Assembly: GCF_001552635.1 (NCBI RefSeq)
Contig: NZ_BCRO01000039.1
Location: 141,951 to 205,950 of the forward strand
DNA length: 64,000 nucleotides
DNA from: Actinomadura hibisca NBRC 15177
Lineage (GTDB): Bacteria; Actinomycetota; Actinomycetes; Streptosporangiales; Streptosporangiaceae
Direction of reading: 5' to 3'
The position numbers and the translations under genes were made by a program. Below, in pieces: positions 15,889-24,684 of the stretch. Position 1 is the first letter of the stretch; each line of letters begins with the position of its first letter. The notes under the pieces are model-generated. The model did no database searches, was not told the DNA's origin, and saw only the letters and a list, made by a program, of their open reading frames with translations.

Positions 15889-16515
15889 TCAGCCGTCGAA
15901 CCGCCGCGCGGACGCGTCCTCCTGGGCGAGCCGGTGCAGGGCCGTCAGCACCTGCTCGTACAGGACGGTGGACACCAGCATCGAGTGCACGGTCCGGGTG
16001 CGCGGCTCGCCGTCGGCGACGCGGGCGATCTCGTGCTCGGCGACGTCGGTGGCGGCCCGCACGTAGGGCCGCAGGTCGGCCAGGGTGATCGGGAAGCCGA
16101 GGCGGCGCAGCGCCACGAAGGTCTGGGCGAGCAGGTCGCGGGCCGGGGCCCGCTCGGTGACGCGCCAGCCCAGCTCGCCGATCAGCGCGTCCACGTCCTG
16201 CCGGGCGGCGCGCCAGTGCGGGTCGTCGGGCGGGCTGATGTGCGGGCCCAGCGCGTACTGCGTGGTGCCGAACAGCCCGTGCAGCCCGGTGTCCTCGTCC
16301 TCGATCGCCATGACGATCTTCTGGATGGCCGAGACCGGCAGGTCGCCCAGCTCGCGCAGCGCGCGGATCAGCCGCAGCCGCTCCAGGTGGGAGCGGTCGT
16401 AGCTGGCCCGGGTGGCACCGGCCAGCGTGCCCTTGGGCAGCAGGCCCTCGCGTATGTAGAACTTGATCGTCTGCACGGTGAGCCCGCTGCGGTCGCTCAA
16501 CTCGGAGATCAGCAT
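15889..16515 (-). CDS. MerR family transcriptional regulator
   Basis: 208 residues. The N-terminal MerR winged helix (LISELSDRSGLTVQTIKFYIREGLLPKG) is followed by a dimerisation helix and a C-terminal effector domain of about 120 residues with no metal-binding Cys, so a small-molecule sensor is more likely than a metal sensor. It is divergent from a thioredoxin-fold gene, with a MerR-type palindrome in the gap. Confidence 0.92.
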   Translation of the reverse strand: MLISELSDRSGLTVQTIKFYIREGLLPKGTLAGATRASYDRSHLERLRLIRALRELGDLPVSAIQKIVMAIEDEDTGLHGLFGTTQYALGPHISPPDDPHWRAARQDVDALIGELGWRVTERAPARDLLAQTFVALRRLGFPITLADLRPYVRAATDVAEHEIARVADGEPRTRTVHSMLVSTVLYEQVLTALHRLAQEDASARRFDG

Positions 16516-16527
16516 CCGGTTACCCCC

Positions 16528-16576
16528 TTGACTGGATAGTAGTTCTATCCAACTATTGGATATCGCCACTATCCAA
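16528..16576. promoter_or_regulatory. MerR-type divergent promoter/operator with two palindromes
   Basis: TTGACT (16528-16533) opens a perfect palindrome TGGATAG-N5-CTATCCA (16533-16551), followed by a second, TTGGATA-N7-TATCCAA (16556-16576). A palindrome just after a -35 box with an overlong spacer is the classical MerR arrangement. The -10 box is not clear. Confidence 0.75.
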
Positions 16577-16591
16577 CAAAGAGGGGGCGCC

Positions 16592-17593
16592 GTGTTCACC
16601 GCCGTGACCGCCGACCGCGACTTCGATCTCGACGCACGTCCGGACGCGCGGGGGCGCCTGCTCGCCCCGCTCGACCGCCCCCTGCTCGGCTGGGAGCGCA
16701 AGCCGCACGGCTGGTGCCGGGGCGAAGCGTGCCTGCCCGCCTTCCGCGCAGCCGAGGCCGAGACGCCGGACGGGGTGGACGTGGCCGCGTTCGCCGGGCT
16801 GACCGGCCAGGTCGCCGTCGTCGACGAGGCCGAGCGCGCCGTCGCGTTCGCCGACAAGCCGCAGGGCCCCGCCACGGGTCTGGCACCGGACTTCACCCTG
16901 GACGGCGTCTCGCTCGCCGACTTCCGGGGCCGCAAGGTGGCGCTGGTGTTCTGGGCGTCCTGGTGCGGGTGCCGCTACGACCTGCCCGCCTGGCAGGAAC
17001 GGCACGCCGCCCTCGCCGAGCACGGCTTCACCGTCGTCACCATCGCCTGCGACCGGTCCCCGGAGGACGCCCGCCCGTGGATCGAGGAGGCCGCGCCCGC
17101 CCACCCCGCGCTGATCGACGCCGAGGGCGCGGTCGCGGAGCGGTACGACGTCGTCAACGTCCCGACCGTGGTGTGGGTGGACGAGCAGGGCCGCGTCGCC
17201 CGCCCCCAGGAGACCCAGACCGCCACCGACCTGTTCCGGTCGATGAACGGCCTGGACTCCGAGGCGTCCTACGCCGCGCTGCGCCGCTGGGTGCTGGAGG
17301 GCGACGCCGGGCTGACCGCCGAGCAGGCCCGCGAGCTGCTGCGCGTCCCCACCGAGGACGAGCAGCGCGCCCGCGCCCACGCCCGCCTGGCCATCTGGCT
17401 GGCCCGCGACGGCCGCCGCGAAGCGGCCCTGCGCCACGTCGGCGCGGCCGCCGCGCTCGCCCCGCACGACGTGGCGATCCGGCGCGGCCTGATGCCGCTG
17501 ACCGGCGAGGACCCCTTCGGCGACGCCTACTTCGCGCTGCGCGAGGAGCTGGAGAAGGCGGAGATCCCGCTCTACCGCCCCCTCGACCTCTGA
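16592..17593 (+). CDS. Thioredoxin-fold (TlpA/AhpC-TSA type) protein with CGC motif
   Basis: 333 residues. An N-terminal domain with Cys42 and Cys47 (HGWCRGEACLPAF) precedes a TlpA-like domain (about 97-225: APDFTLDGVSLADFRGRKVALVFWAS) and a helical TPR-like C-terminus. The redox site reads WCGC (Cys125-Gly-Cys127), one residue shorter than the usual CxxC. The GTG start follows GAGGGGG, and no signal peptide is visible, so it is probably cytoplasmic. MerR-controlled by position. It may handle thiol, peroxide or peptide-bound substrates; the real activity is unknown. Confidence 0.75.
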   Translation: MFTAVTADRDFDLDARPDARGRLLAPLDRPLLGWERKPHGWCRGEACLPAFRAAEAETPDGVDVAAFAGLTGQVAVVDEAERAVAFADKPQGPATGLAPDFTLDGVSLADFRGRKVALVFWASWCGCRYDLPAWQERHAALAEHGFTVVTIACDRSPEDARPWIEEAAPAHPALIDAEGAVAERYDVVNVPTVVWVDEQGRVARPQETQTATDLFRSMNGLDSEASYAALRRWVLEGDAGLTAEQARELLRVPTEDEQRARAHARLAIWLARDGRREAALRHVGAAAALAPHDVAIRRGLMPLTGEDPFGDAYFALREELEKAEIPLYRPLDL

Positions 17594-17600
17594 TCCTCCG

Positions 17601-19949
17601 TCAGGCCCGGGTCTCCAGGCGCAGGTCGGCGATCGACCGGCCCGCCTGGAGACGGGTGGCGGACGCGGGCAGCCGCTCGTCCAGCTCGACGCGCACGGTC
17701 GTGCTCTCACCGGCGGAGACGTCGGCCACGGCGAAGCCCGCCAGGCGGATCGGCACGCCCTCGCCCGAGGCGTAGACCTGGACGACCTCGCGTCCGTCAC
17801 GCCCGCCGGAGTTGCTGATCGTCACTTCGGCGACGCCGCCCGACACCGTCAGCGCCTCGTACTCCCAGGTCGTGTAGCCGAGGCCGTGCCCGAACGGGAA
17901 CGCCACGTCCTCGGGGGAGTAGTGCCGGTACCCGATCGCGGTGCCCTCGGCGTACTCCAGCACGCCGTCCTTCGGCCACGGCAGCAGGATGTTCTCCTCG
18001 CTCGCCGGGAACGTGGTGGGCAGCCGCCCGCCCGGCTCCCGCGCACCGGCCAGCACGTCGGCGATCGCGCCGCCGCCCTCCTGGCCCGGCAACCACGCCC
18101 ACACCAGCGCCGCGACTTCGTCGCGCCAGGGCATCAGCACGGGCGAACCGGCGTTGACCACGACGACGGTGCGGGGGTTGGCGGCGGCCACCGCCGACAC
18201 CAGCTCGTCCTGGCGGCCCGGCAGCGCGAGCGTCGTGCGGTCGAAGCCCTCGCTCTCCACCTCGTCGTTGGTGCCGACCAGCACGACCGCCACGTCGGCG
18301 GCGCGGGCGGCGGCGACGGCGGCGGCCAGCTCCTCGTCCTCGGGCAGGTGCGGCTCGAAGTAGTTGACGCCGAAGGTCGCCGCGCCGAACAGCGCGCCCG
18401 GGTCCACGGTGTGGACCAGCTCCAGCGCCAGCTCGGTGCCCGCCTGCTGCTCGGTCTCCACGCGCAGCTCCGGCGGGGCCAGGAACGCCATGAACGGGTC
18501 GTCGCCCTCGGGCCGCACGTCCAGCTCGTGCACCTGCTCGCCCAGCGTGAGCACGTAGCGGCCGACGCCCGCCACCGCGAACGTGTGGACGCCCGACGCC
18601 GCCACCCGCACCTTCGCCGCCACCGCGATCTTGACGGTGCCCTCCGGCAGGCCCTCCATGAACATCAGCTTGGTCGCGGCGCGCGCCTCCGACTTCACCA
18701 CGCCGCCGTCGGCGTCCAGGTAGGTCACCCGCACGCCGCGCTCACCGGTCTCGGGGTCGGTGCACAGGCCGATCGGGAGCGGGGCGAGGCGCTCGTGCGG
18801 GTAGACGCCCGCGTGCACCGAGAACTCGGCGTCGCCGAACACCTCGCGCAGGCCCTCCTCCGGCAGCACCTGGTCGGCCGGGTTGACGTGCGCGCTGCCG
18901 CCGCCCTGCGCGCCGAAGCGGCGCACGTTCGGGCCGATCAGCGCGATCCGGCGCGGCGCGGCCAGCGGCAGCGCGCCGCCCTCGTTGCGCAGCACGACCA
19001 TGGACCGAGCGGCCAGCTCGCGCAGTTGCGCGCGGGCATCGTCGGGGGTAGTGACGCCCGCGGGGACGTCGTAGCCCTCCAGCGCGCCGGTGCGGGCGGC
19101 CAGACGCAACACGCGCAGCACCTTGTCGTCGATCAGCTCCTCGGCGACCTTGCCGTCACGGACGGCTGCGACCAGCTTGTCCTTCCAGTGGTTGGCCGGG
19201 CCCAGCAGCCCCGGCATCTCCAGGTCCATGCCCGCCTCGGCGCTGGCCACGGTGGAGCCGATGGCGAACCAGTCCGACACCACGACGCCGTCGAAGCCCC
19301 AGGTGTTCTTGAGCACGTCGGTGAGCAGGTGCCCGTGCTCGGTCATGGTCGGGCCGTTGACCGCGTTGTAGGCGGCCATGACCGCCCACGCGCCCGCCGA
19401 CACCGTCTCCCTGAACGGCCGCAGGTACAGCTCGTCGAGCGTGGTCTCGTCGATGATCGCGTCGTAGGAGTTGCGCTCGGTCTCGGAGTCGTTGCCGACG
19501 TAGTGCTTGACGGTCGCGGCGACGCCCGCCGACTGCACGCCGCGCACGAAGCCCGCGCCGATCCGCGCGACCAGCAGCGGGTCCTCGGCGTAGTTCTCGA
19601 AGTGCCGCCCGCCGAGCGGGGTGCGGTGCAGGTTGATGGTGGGGGCGAGCTGCATGTGCACGCCCTTGTCGCGGGCCTGCGCGCCGTTCAGCCGCCCGGT
19701 GCGCTCGGCGGCGGCCGTGTCCCACGTCGCGCCGAGCGAGGTGGCGCTCGGGAACAGCAGGCTGTGCTCGCGCTCGTCCCAGCGGGTGCCGCGCACGCCG
19801 CTCGGGCCGTCGGACATGACCAGCTTCCGCAGCCCGATCTTCGCCATGGGCGGCAACGTCCAGAAGTCGGCCCCGGTCAGCAGCGTGACCTTCTCCTCCA
19901 GGCCGAGCCTGGCGAGCCGCGCGCGCAGATCGGATTCGTCGATGGTCAT
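17601..19949 (-). CDS. Glycoside hydrolase family 3 beta-glucosidase
   Basis: 782 residues with the full GH3 layout: a TIM barrel with the nucleophile Asp226 in VVVSDW, KHYVGNDSETER for substrate binding, an alpha/beta sandwich, an inserted PA14-like domain (about 385-510) and a C-terminal fibronectin-III-like domain (from about 690). There is no signal peptide, so it probably hydrolyses imported beta-glucosides or glycosylated metabolites in the cytoplasm. Divergent from a TetR gene with an operator between them. It ends 7 bases from the convergent thioredoxin-like gene. Confidence 0.95.
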   Translation of the reverse strand: MTIDESDLRARLARLGLEEKVTLLTGADFWTLPPMAKIGLRKLVMSDGPSGVRGTRWDEREHSLLFPSATSLGATWDTAAAERTGRLNGAQARDKGVHMQLAPTINLHRTPLGGRHFENYAEDPLLVARIGAGFVRGVQSAGVAATVKHYVGNDSETERNSYDAIIDETTLDELYLRPFRETVSAGAWAVMAAYNAVNGPTMTEHGHLLTDVLKNTWGFDGVVVSDWFAIGSTVASAEAGMDLEMPGLLGPANHWKDKLVAAVRDGKVAEELIDDKVLRVLRLAARTGALEGYDVPAGVTTPDDARAQLRELAARSMVVLRNEGGALPLAAPRRIALIGPNVRRFGAQGGGSAHVNPADQVLPEEGLREVFGDAEFSVHAGVYPHERLAPLPIGLCTDPETGERGVRVTYLDADGGVVKSEARAATKLMFMEGLPEGTVKIAVAAKVRVAASGVHTFAVAGVGRYVLTLGEQVHELDVRPEGDDPFMAFLAPPELRVETEQQAGTELALELVHTVDPGALFGAATFGVNYFEPHLPEDEELAAAVAAARAADVAVVLVGTNDEVESEGFDRTTLALPGRQDELVSAVAAANPRTVVVVNAGSPVLMPWRDEVAALVWAWLPGQEGGGAIADVLAGAREPGGRLPTTFPASEENILLPWPKDGVLEYAEGTAIGYRHYSPEDVAFPFGHGLGYTTWEYEALTVSGGVAEVTISNSGGRDGREVVQVYASGEGVPIRLAGFAVADVSAGESTTVRVELDERLPASATRLQAGRSIADLRLETRA

Positions 19950-20006
19950 CGGGCCTCCTTGACGTACGGGCGGAGATCGCCGCTCTGCGGCGACTCTATG
20001 CCCGCT

Positions 20007-20022
20007 TACCGAGTAGTCGGTA
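20007..20022. promoter_or_regulatory. Palindromic operator between GH3 gene and tetR-type gene
   Basis: TACCGA-GTAG-TCGGTA, a perfect 6-base inverted repeat in an AT-richer 122-base divergent gap. It is the likely binding site of the adjacent TetR protein, controlling both genes. Confidence 0.7.
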
Positions 20023-20071
20023 GGTTTGTTATTCGTACGTTACTCATATCGGCTGCGTAGAGTGGGGGACC

Positions 20072-20689
20072 GTGGCGACCAGGACGGACCGGCGGCGCGG
20101 CTACGCCTCCGGCGACGCGCGACGCGAGCAGATCCTGCACGTGGCGATGCAGGAGTTCGCCGAGAACGGCTACCGGGGCACCTCGCTGGCGCGGGTCGCC
20201 GAGCGCGCCGGGCTTTCGCAGCCCGGCCTGCTGCACCACTTCCGCACCAAGGAGCAACTGCTGATCGCGGTGCTGGAGTTGCGTGACCAGCGCGACGTGG
20301 AGCGGTTCTTCGACGACGCCGGGCGGCCGCCGCCGGGGCTGGACCTGCTGACGGGCATGGTGCGGCTGGTCGAGCACAACGCGCGCACGCCCGAGCTGGT
20401 GCGCCTTTTCACTGTGCTCACCAGCGAGGCGGTCACCAACGACCACCCCGCCCGCGCGTGGGCCCGCACCCGCTACACCCGCACCCGCGCGCAGATCGCC
20501 CAGGCGCTGCGCGAGGCGGCGGCACGGGGGGAGTTGCGGCCCGGCCTGGACGCCGAGGCGCACGCGTCCCGGATCATCGCGCTCATGGACGGGCTCCAGA
20601 CGCAGTGGCTGCTGGACCCCGAGCACGTGGACATGCCCGCCCTCTTCCGCGACCACCTGGAAGACCTGCTGGCGGCTCTGCGTCCCTAA
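20072..20689 (+). CDS. TetR family regulator next to GH3 glucosidase
   Basis: 205 residues. The N-terminal helix-turn-helix (RREQILHVAMQEFAENGYRGTSLARVAERAGLSQPGLLHHFRTKEQLL) is standard TetR, and the C-terminal helical ligand domain (about 75-200) belongs to the TetR_C_6-like group by eye. The start is GTG. By position it controls the beta-glucosidase, perhaps responding to a glucoside or its aglycone. Confidence 0.92.
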   Translation: MATRTDRRRGYASGDARREQILHVAMQEFAENGYRGTSLARVAERAGLSQPGLLHHFRTKEQLLIAVLELRDQRDVERFFDDAGRPPPGLDLLTGMVRLVEHNARTPELVRLFTVLTSEAVTNDHPARAWARTRYTRTRAQIAQALREAAARGELRPGLDAEAHASRIIALMDGLQTQWLLDPEHVDMPALFRDHLEDLLAALRP

Positions 20690-20737
20690 AGCACGAAGGC
20701 CCGCCCCTGCGCAGGGACGGGCCGGGGGCGGGGGACG

Positions 20738-21457
20738 TCAGCCGGTGGTGCGGCGCATCCCCTCGGAGATCTTCTCGGCGGCGGCCATCACCGGCCCGGC
20801 GTGCAGCCGCCCGGGGGAGCGGGTCAGCCGCTCCAGCGGCCCCGACACCGACACCGCCGCGATCACCCGGCCGCCCGCGCCCCGGATCGGCGCCGACACC
20901 GAGCCCACGCCCTGCTCGCGCTCGCCCACGCTCTGCGCCCAGCCCCGCCGCCGCACCGACGCCAGCGTCGTCGCCTCGAACTTGGCCCCGCGCAACCCCC
21001 GGTGCATCCGGTCGGGCTCCTCCCACGCCAGCAGCACCTGCGCGGCCGACCCCGCCGTCATCGGCAGCGCCGCCCCCACCGGGACGGTGTCGCGCAACCC
21101 GCTGGTCCGCTCGGCGGCGGCCACGCACACCCGCACGTCGCCCTGCCGCCGGAACAACGACGCGCTCTCGCCCGTCAGGTCCCGCAACTGCGCCAGGATC
21201 GGCTGCGCCATCGCCAGCAGCCGGTCCTCGCCCGCCGCCACCGCCAATTCGGCGAGGCGCGGGCCCAGGATGAACCGCCCCTGCGTGTCGCGGTGCACCA
21301 GCCGGTGGTGCTCCAGGGCGACGGCGAGCCGGTGCGCGGTGGGCCGGGCCAGACCGGTGGTCTGCACGAGCTGCGCCAGCGAGGCCGGACCGGCCTCCAA
21401 CGCGTTCAGCACCAGCACCGCTTTGTCAAGTACGCCGACTCCGCTAGAGTTGTCCAT
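20738..21457 (-). CDS. ndgR: IclR family regulator, NdgR/LtbR type
   Basis: 239 residues. A winged helix (VLDKAVLVLNALEAGPASLAQLVQTTGLARPTAHRLAVALE) and an IclR effector domain. The divergent position directly before leuCD is the defining place of NdgR (streptomycetes) and LtbR (corynebacteria), which control leucine and sometimes tryptophan or methionine genes. The gene name rests on that synteny as well as on sequence. Confidence 0.9.
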   Translation of the reverse strand: MDNSSGVGVLDKAVLVLNALEAGPASLAQLVQTTGLARPTAHRLAVALEHHRLVHRDTQGRFILGPRLAELAVAAGEDRLLAMAQPILAQLRDLTGESASLFRRQGDVRVCVAAAERTSGLRDTVPVGAALPMTAGSAAQVLLAWEEPDRMHRGLRGAKFEATTLASVRRRGWAQSVGEREQGVGSVSAPIRGAGGRVIAAVSVSGPLERLTRSPGRLHAGPVMAAAEKISEGMRRTTG

Positions 21458-21472
21458 GTCTTGATATTGCCG

Positions 21473-21487
21473 TCTCGTAATTTGAGA
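21473..21487. promoter_or_regulatory. Possible IclR-type operator between ndgR and leuC
   Basis: An imperfect dyad TCTC-N7-GAGA with an AT core lies in the 99-base divergent gap. It is a candidate NdgR site; the match is weak and by eye. Confidence 0.4.
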
Positions 21488-21556
21488 TGCAAGTCGAGGT
21501 CCCCGTGACGGGCGGCGCAGCGGAGCGCCGCCGCCGACATCAGGTGAGGTGGAGCG

Positions 21557-22966
21557 ATGGGCCGCACATTGGCCGAGAAGGTGTACGACGCGCACGTCGT
21601 GCGACGTGCCGAGGGCGAACCGGACCTGCTCTACATCGACCTGCACCTGGTGCACGAGGTGACCAGCCCGCAGGCGTTCGACGGGCTGCGGCTGAACGAC
21701 CGCCCGGTGCGCCGCCCCGACCTGACGATCGCCACCGAGGACCACAACGTCCCCACCACCGACCTGCTCAAGCCGATCGCCGACCCGGTGTCGCGCACGC
21801 AGGTGGAGACGCTGCGCAAGAACTGCGCCGAGTTCGGCATCCGGCTGCACCCGATGGGCGACGCCGGGCAGGGCATCGTGCACGTCATCGGCCCGCAGCT
21901 CGGCCTGACCCAGCCCGGCATGACGGTGGTGTGCGGCGACTCCCACACCTCCACCCACGGCGCGTTCGGCGCGCTGGCCCACGGCATCGGCACCAGCGAG
22001 GTCGAGCACGTGCTGGCCACCCAGACGTTGCCGCAGGTCAAGCCCAAGATGATGGCCGTCACCGTCGAGGGCGCGCTGCCCGCCGGCGTCACCGCCAAGG
22101 ACCTGATCCTGGCGATCATCGCCGAGATCGGCACCGGCGGCGGCCAGGGCCACATCATCGAGTACCGCGGCGAGGCCGTCCGGTCGCTGTCGATGGAGGG
22201 CCGCATGACGGTCTGCAACATGTCCATCGAGGCCGGGGCCCGCGCCGGGATGATCGCCCCCGACGAGACCACCTTCGAGTACCTGAAGGGCCGCCCGCAC
22301 GCCCCGCAGGGCGCCGACTGGGACGCCGCCGTCGAGTACTGGACGTCCCTGCGCACCGACGACGACGCGGTCTTCGACAGGGAGGTGGTGATCGACGCCA
22401 CCACCCTGACCCCGTTCGTCACCTGGGGCACCAACCCCGGCCAGGGCCTGCCGCTCGGCGACAGCGTGCCCGACCCCGCCGCCTACGCCGACCCCGACGA
22501 GCGCCAGGCCGCCGAGCGCGCGCTGGAGTACATGGGCCTGACGGCGGGCACCCCGCTGCGCGACATCGCCGTGGACACCGTCTTCGTCGGCTCCTGCACC
22601 AACGGCCGCATCGAGGACCTGCGCGCCGTCGCGGGCGTGCTGGCGGGCCGCCGGGTCGCCGACGGCGTCCGCATGCTGGTCGTCCCCGGCTCGATGGCGG
22701 TCAAGGAGCAGGCCGAGGCCGAGGGCCTGCACGAGGTCATCGCCGCCTCCGGGGCCGAGTGGCGCGAGGCCGGGTGCTCGATGTGCCTGGCGATGAACCC
22801 CGACAAGCTCACCCCCGGCGAGCGCAGCGCCTCCACCTCCAACCGCAACTTCGAGGGCCGGCAGGGACCCGGCGGCCGCACCCACCTGGTGTCGCCCGCC
22901 GTCGCCGCCGCCACCGCCGTCCGCGGCCGCCTGGCGGCGCCCGCCGACCTGCCCGCCGACCTGTAA
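21557..22966 (+). CDS. leuC: 3-isopropylmalate dehydratase large subunit
   Basis: 469 residues, the normal length. Aconitase-fold motifs: TLAEKVYDAHVV, ATEDHNVPT, VVCGDSHTSTHGAFGALAHGIGTSEVEHVLATQ. [4Fe-4S] cluster Cys are in FVGSCTNGRIEDLR and GCSMCLAMNPD. With LeuD it converts 2-isopropylmalate to 3-isopropylmalate in leucine synthesis. The ATG follows GGTGGAGCG. leuD begins 16 bases after the stop. Confidence 0.98.
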   Translation: MGRTLAEKVYDAHVVRRAEGEPDLLYIDLHLVHEVTSPQAFDGLRLNDRPVRRPDLTIATEDHNVPTTDLLKPIADPVSRTQVETLRKNCAEFGIRLHPMGDAGQGIVHVIGPQLGLTQPGMTVVCGDSHTSTHGAFGALAHGIGTSEVEHVLATQTLPQVKPKMMAVTVEGALPAGVTAKDLILAIIAEIGTGGGQGHIIEYRGEAVRSLSMEGRMTVCNMSIEAGARAGMIAPDETTFEYLKGRPHAPQGADWDAAVEYWTSLRTDDDAVFDREVVIDATTLTPFVTWGTNPGQGLPLGDSVPDPAAYADPDERQAAERALEYMGLTAGTPLRDIAVDTVFVGSCTNGRIEDLRAVAGVLAGRRVADGVRMLVVPGSMAVKEQAEAEGLHEVIAASGAEWREAGCSMCLAMNPDKLTPGERSASTSNRNFEGRQGPGGRTHLVSPAVAAATAVRGRLAAPADLPADL

Positions 22967-22981
22967 GGGAGCCCGGAAGCC

Positions 22982-23569
22982 ATGGAAGCCTTCACCGCCC
23001 ACACCGGGCGCGCGGTCCCGCTGCGCCGCAGCAACGTGGACACCGACCAGATCATCCCGGCGGTCTGGCTCAAGCAGGTCAGCCGCACCGGCTTCGACAA
23101 GGGCCTGTTCTCGGCCTGGCGCGAGGACCCGGGGTTCGTGCTGAACAAGCCCGAGTACCAGGGCGCCAGCGTGCTGGTGGCCGGGCCCGACTTCGGCACC
23201 GGCTCCTCCCGCGAGCACGCCGTCTGGGCCCTCCAGCAGTACGGGTTCCGCGTGGTCATCGCCCCGCGCTTCGGCGACATCTTCCGCAACAACGCCACCA
23301 AGATGGGGCTGCTGCCGGTCGTGCTGCCCGCCGAGACCGTCGAGGCCCTCCAGTCCCGCGCCGAAAGCGACCCCCAGGCCGAGATCACCGTCGACCTGGA
23401 CAGGCGGGAGGTGCGCGCCGGGGACCTGACGGCCCCGTTCGAGATCGACGACTACACCCGCTGGCGGCTGCTGGAGGGCCTGGACGACATCGGCCTGACC
23501 CTGCGGCACGCCGACGACGTCACCGCGTTCGAGAGCGCCCGCCCCGGCTGGCTGCCCACGACCGTGTGA
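22982..23569 (+). CDS. leuD: 3-isopropylmalate dehydratase small subunit
   Basis: 195 residues, full length. It contains RRSNVDTDQIIPAVWLKQ, FGTGSSREHAVWALQQYGFRVVI and FRNNATKMGLLPV, the swivel-domain motifs that complete the active site of LeuC. An AGGGAGCC site lies before the ATG. Cytoplasmic heterodimer partner of the preceding gene. Confidence 0.98.
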   Translation: MEAFTAHTGRAVPLRRSNVDTDQIIPAVWLKQVSRTGFDKGLFSAWREDPGFVLNKPEYQGASVLVAGPDFGTGSSREHAVWALQQYGFRVVIAPRFGDIFRNNATKMGLLPVVLPAETVEALQSRAESDPQAEITVDLDRREVRAGDLTAPFEIDDYTRWRLLEGLDDIGLTLRHADDVTAFESARPGWLPTTV

Positions 23570-23704
23570 CCCCGCCGGTCAGCGCCCGGTCAGGCTCCTG
23601 ACCTGGGGATCCGCCGGAAACCGGTACCCCGGGTGGTCGGGCGTGCCCGCGCACCGAGGACAATTCCTGGTGTGCGAGGGCACGCTCGACCGTCGTGAGG
23701 GGGC

Positions 23705-23956
23705 ATGCGCGTGAGCACGGTCCCGTGGACCGGACCGGAGTGGGACGACCCGGCGCTGACCCGCCTGGCGCGGCGGCTGCGCGAGGCGCACCGGCTCGTC
23801 GCGCCGCTGCCGCCGGAGCCCCGCAGGCGGCTGATCAGGCACCTTCTGGCGATCACCGACCTGGCCAAGCGGGACGCCGACCTGGCCGCCCGCCGACTGG
23901 ACGCCTTCATCGCCGACCACGGAGCCGATTTTCGCCGGGCGCCCGGTGCCCGATAG
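23705..23956 (+). CDS. Small basic/helical hypothetical protein
   Basis: 83 residues, helical and Arg/Ala-rich (LARRLREAHRLVAPLPPEPRRRLIRHLLAITDLAKRDADLAARRLDAF). No membrane segment or known motif. Codon third positions are GC-rich, as in real genes here, and similar small ORFs sit between leuD and hup in related genomes as far as I recall. Function unknown. The ATG follows GTGAGGGGGC. Confidence 0.65.
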   Translation: MRVSTVPWTGPEWDDPALTRLARRLREAHRLVAPLPPEPRRRLIRHLLAITDLAKRDADLAARRLDAFIADHGADFRRAPGAR

Positions 23957-24113
23957 CGTGCGTGGTGGCCGGATTCGGTCCGGCGCCCGGCGAGACGGGG
24001 GCGAGGCCGACAAAAACGCCTGCGACACGGGAACTCTTCCGTGGGGGTGATTGTGTCGGTGCCTGGGCTCCCTTAGTTTCGTTCGGGCAAGGGGGGAACT
24101 AGAGGAGTAACCC

Positions 24114-24392
24114 ATGAACAAGCGTGAGCTGGTGGACGCCATCTCCGAGCGGCTCGGCAGCAAGAAGGCCGCCGCCGAGGCCGTCGATGCCATCCTGGAG
24201 ACGATCCAGACCGCCGTCGCCAAGGGCGACAAGGTCGCGATCACCGGGTTCGGTTCGTTCGAGAAGGCCGACCGGCCTGCCCGCACGGCCCGGAACCCGG
24301 CGACGGGCAAGACCATCGACGTTCCCGCGACGTCCGTGCCGAAGTTCAAGGCCGGCGCCGACTTCAAGAACCTGGTGGCCGGCAAGAAGTAG
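24114..24392 (+). CDS. hup: HU-family histone-like DNA-binding protein
   Basis: 92 residues, the short HU form without a Lys/Ala-rich tail. MNKRELVDAISERLG, AITGFGSFEKADRPARTARNPATGKTI with the DNA-intercalating Pro on the beta-arm, and PKFKAGADFKNLV. It binds and bends DNA without sequence preference in the nucleoid. The GAGGAG site 6 bases before the ATG is among the best in the window, in keeping with high expression. A strong hairpin follows the gene. Confidence 0.97.
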   Translation: MNKRELVDAISERLGSKKAAAEAVDAILETIQTAVAKGDKVAITGFGSFEKADRPARTARNPATGKTIDVPATSVPKFKAGADFKNLVAGKK

Positions 24393-24409
24393 GGGCACTT
24401 CCCGCGGCG

Positions 24410-24453
24410 GCGCCCGGGACCGGAGCGATCCGGTCCCGGGCGCTGTTGTGTTT
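24410..24453 (+). terminator. Terminator hairpin after hup
   Basis: A 15-base perfect stem (GCGCCCGGGACCGGA and its complement) with loop GCGA is followed by TGTTGTGTTT. The hairpin is symmetrical and may also limit read-through from the opposite side. Confidence 0.85.
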
Positions 24454-24461
24454 CTGAGGCC

Positions 24462-24674
24462 CTAGGCGGGACGGTCGGGGAGCGGGAAGGTCGCCAGGGT
24501 GATCACCCAGACGGCGCCGTCGCGCAGCGCCAGCCGCACCCGCTGGCCCCAGCGCAACATCCGCAGGCCGCCCGCGTCGAAGGCCGCCGCGTCGAAGGGC
24601 AGCTCGGTCCCGTCGTCGAGCAGCACGCTGCCCGACCGGGTCTCGGCGTCATAGGTGCGCACGGTCGCCTGCAT
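24462..24674 (-). CDS. Small cold-shock-domain-like protein
   Basis: 70 residues. The pattern ATVRTYDAETRSGSVLLDDGTELPFDAAAFDAGGLRMLRWGQRVRL follows the beta-barrel of cold-shock proteins (first strand, short loop, DDG turn, GLR/GQRV end). It lacks the aromatic RNP1 and RNP2 motifs, so nucleic-acid binding is uncertain. It directly follows cofC on the same strand (10-base gap), as a likely two-gene unit. Confidence 0.7.
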   Translation of the reverse strand: MQATVRTYDAETRSGSVLLDDGTELPFDAAAFDAGGLRMLRWGQRVRLALRDGAVWVITLATFPLPDRPA

Positions 24675-24684
24675 GGGCGCAACC

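Noticed and set aside
20738..23509. 923-codon minus-strand frame spanning ndgR, leuC and leuD
   Set aside because: Only its last 239 codons are real (ndgR); the rest is antisense to leuCD.
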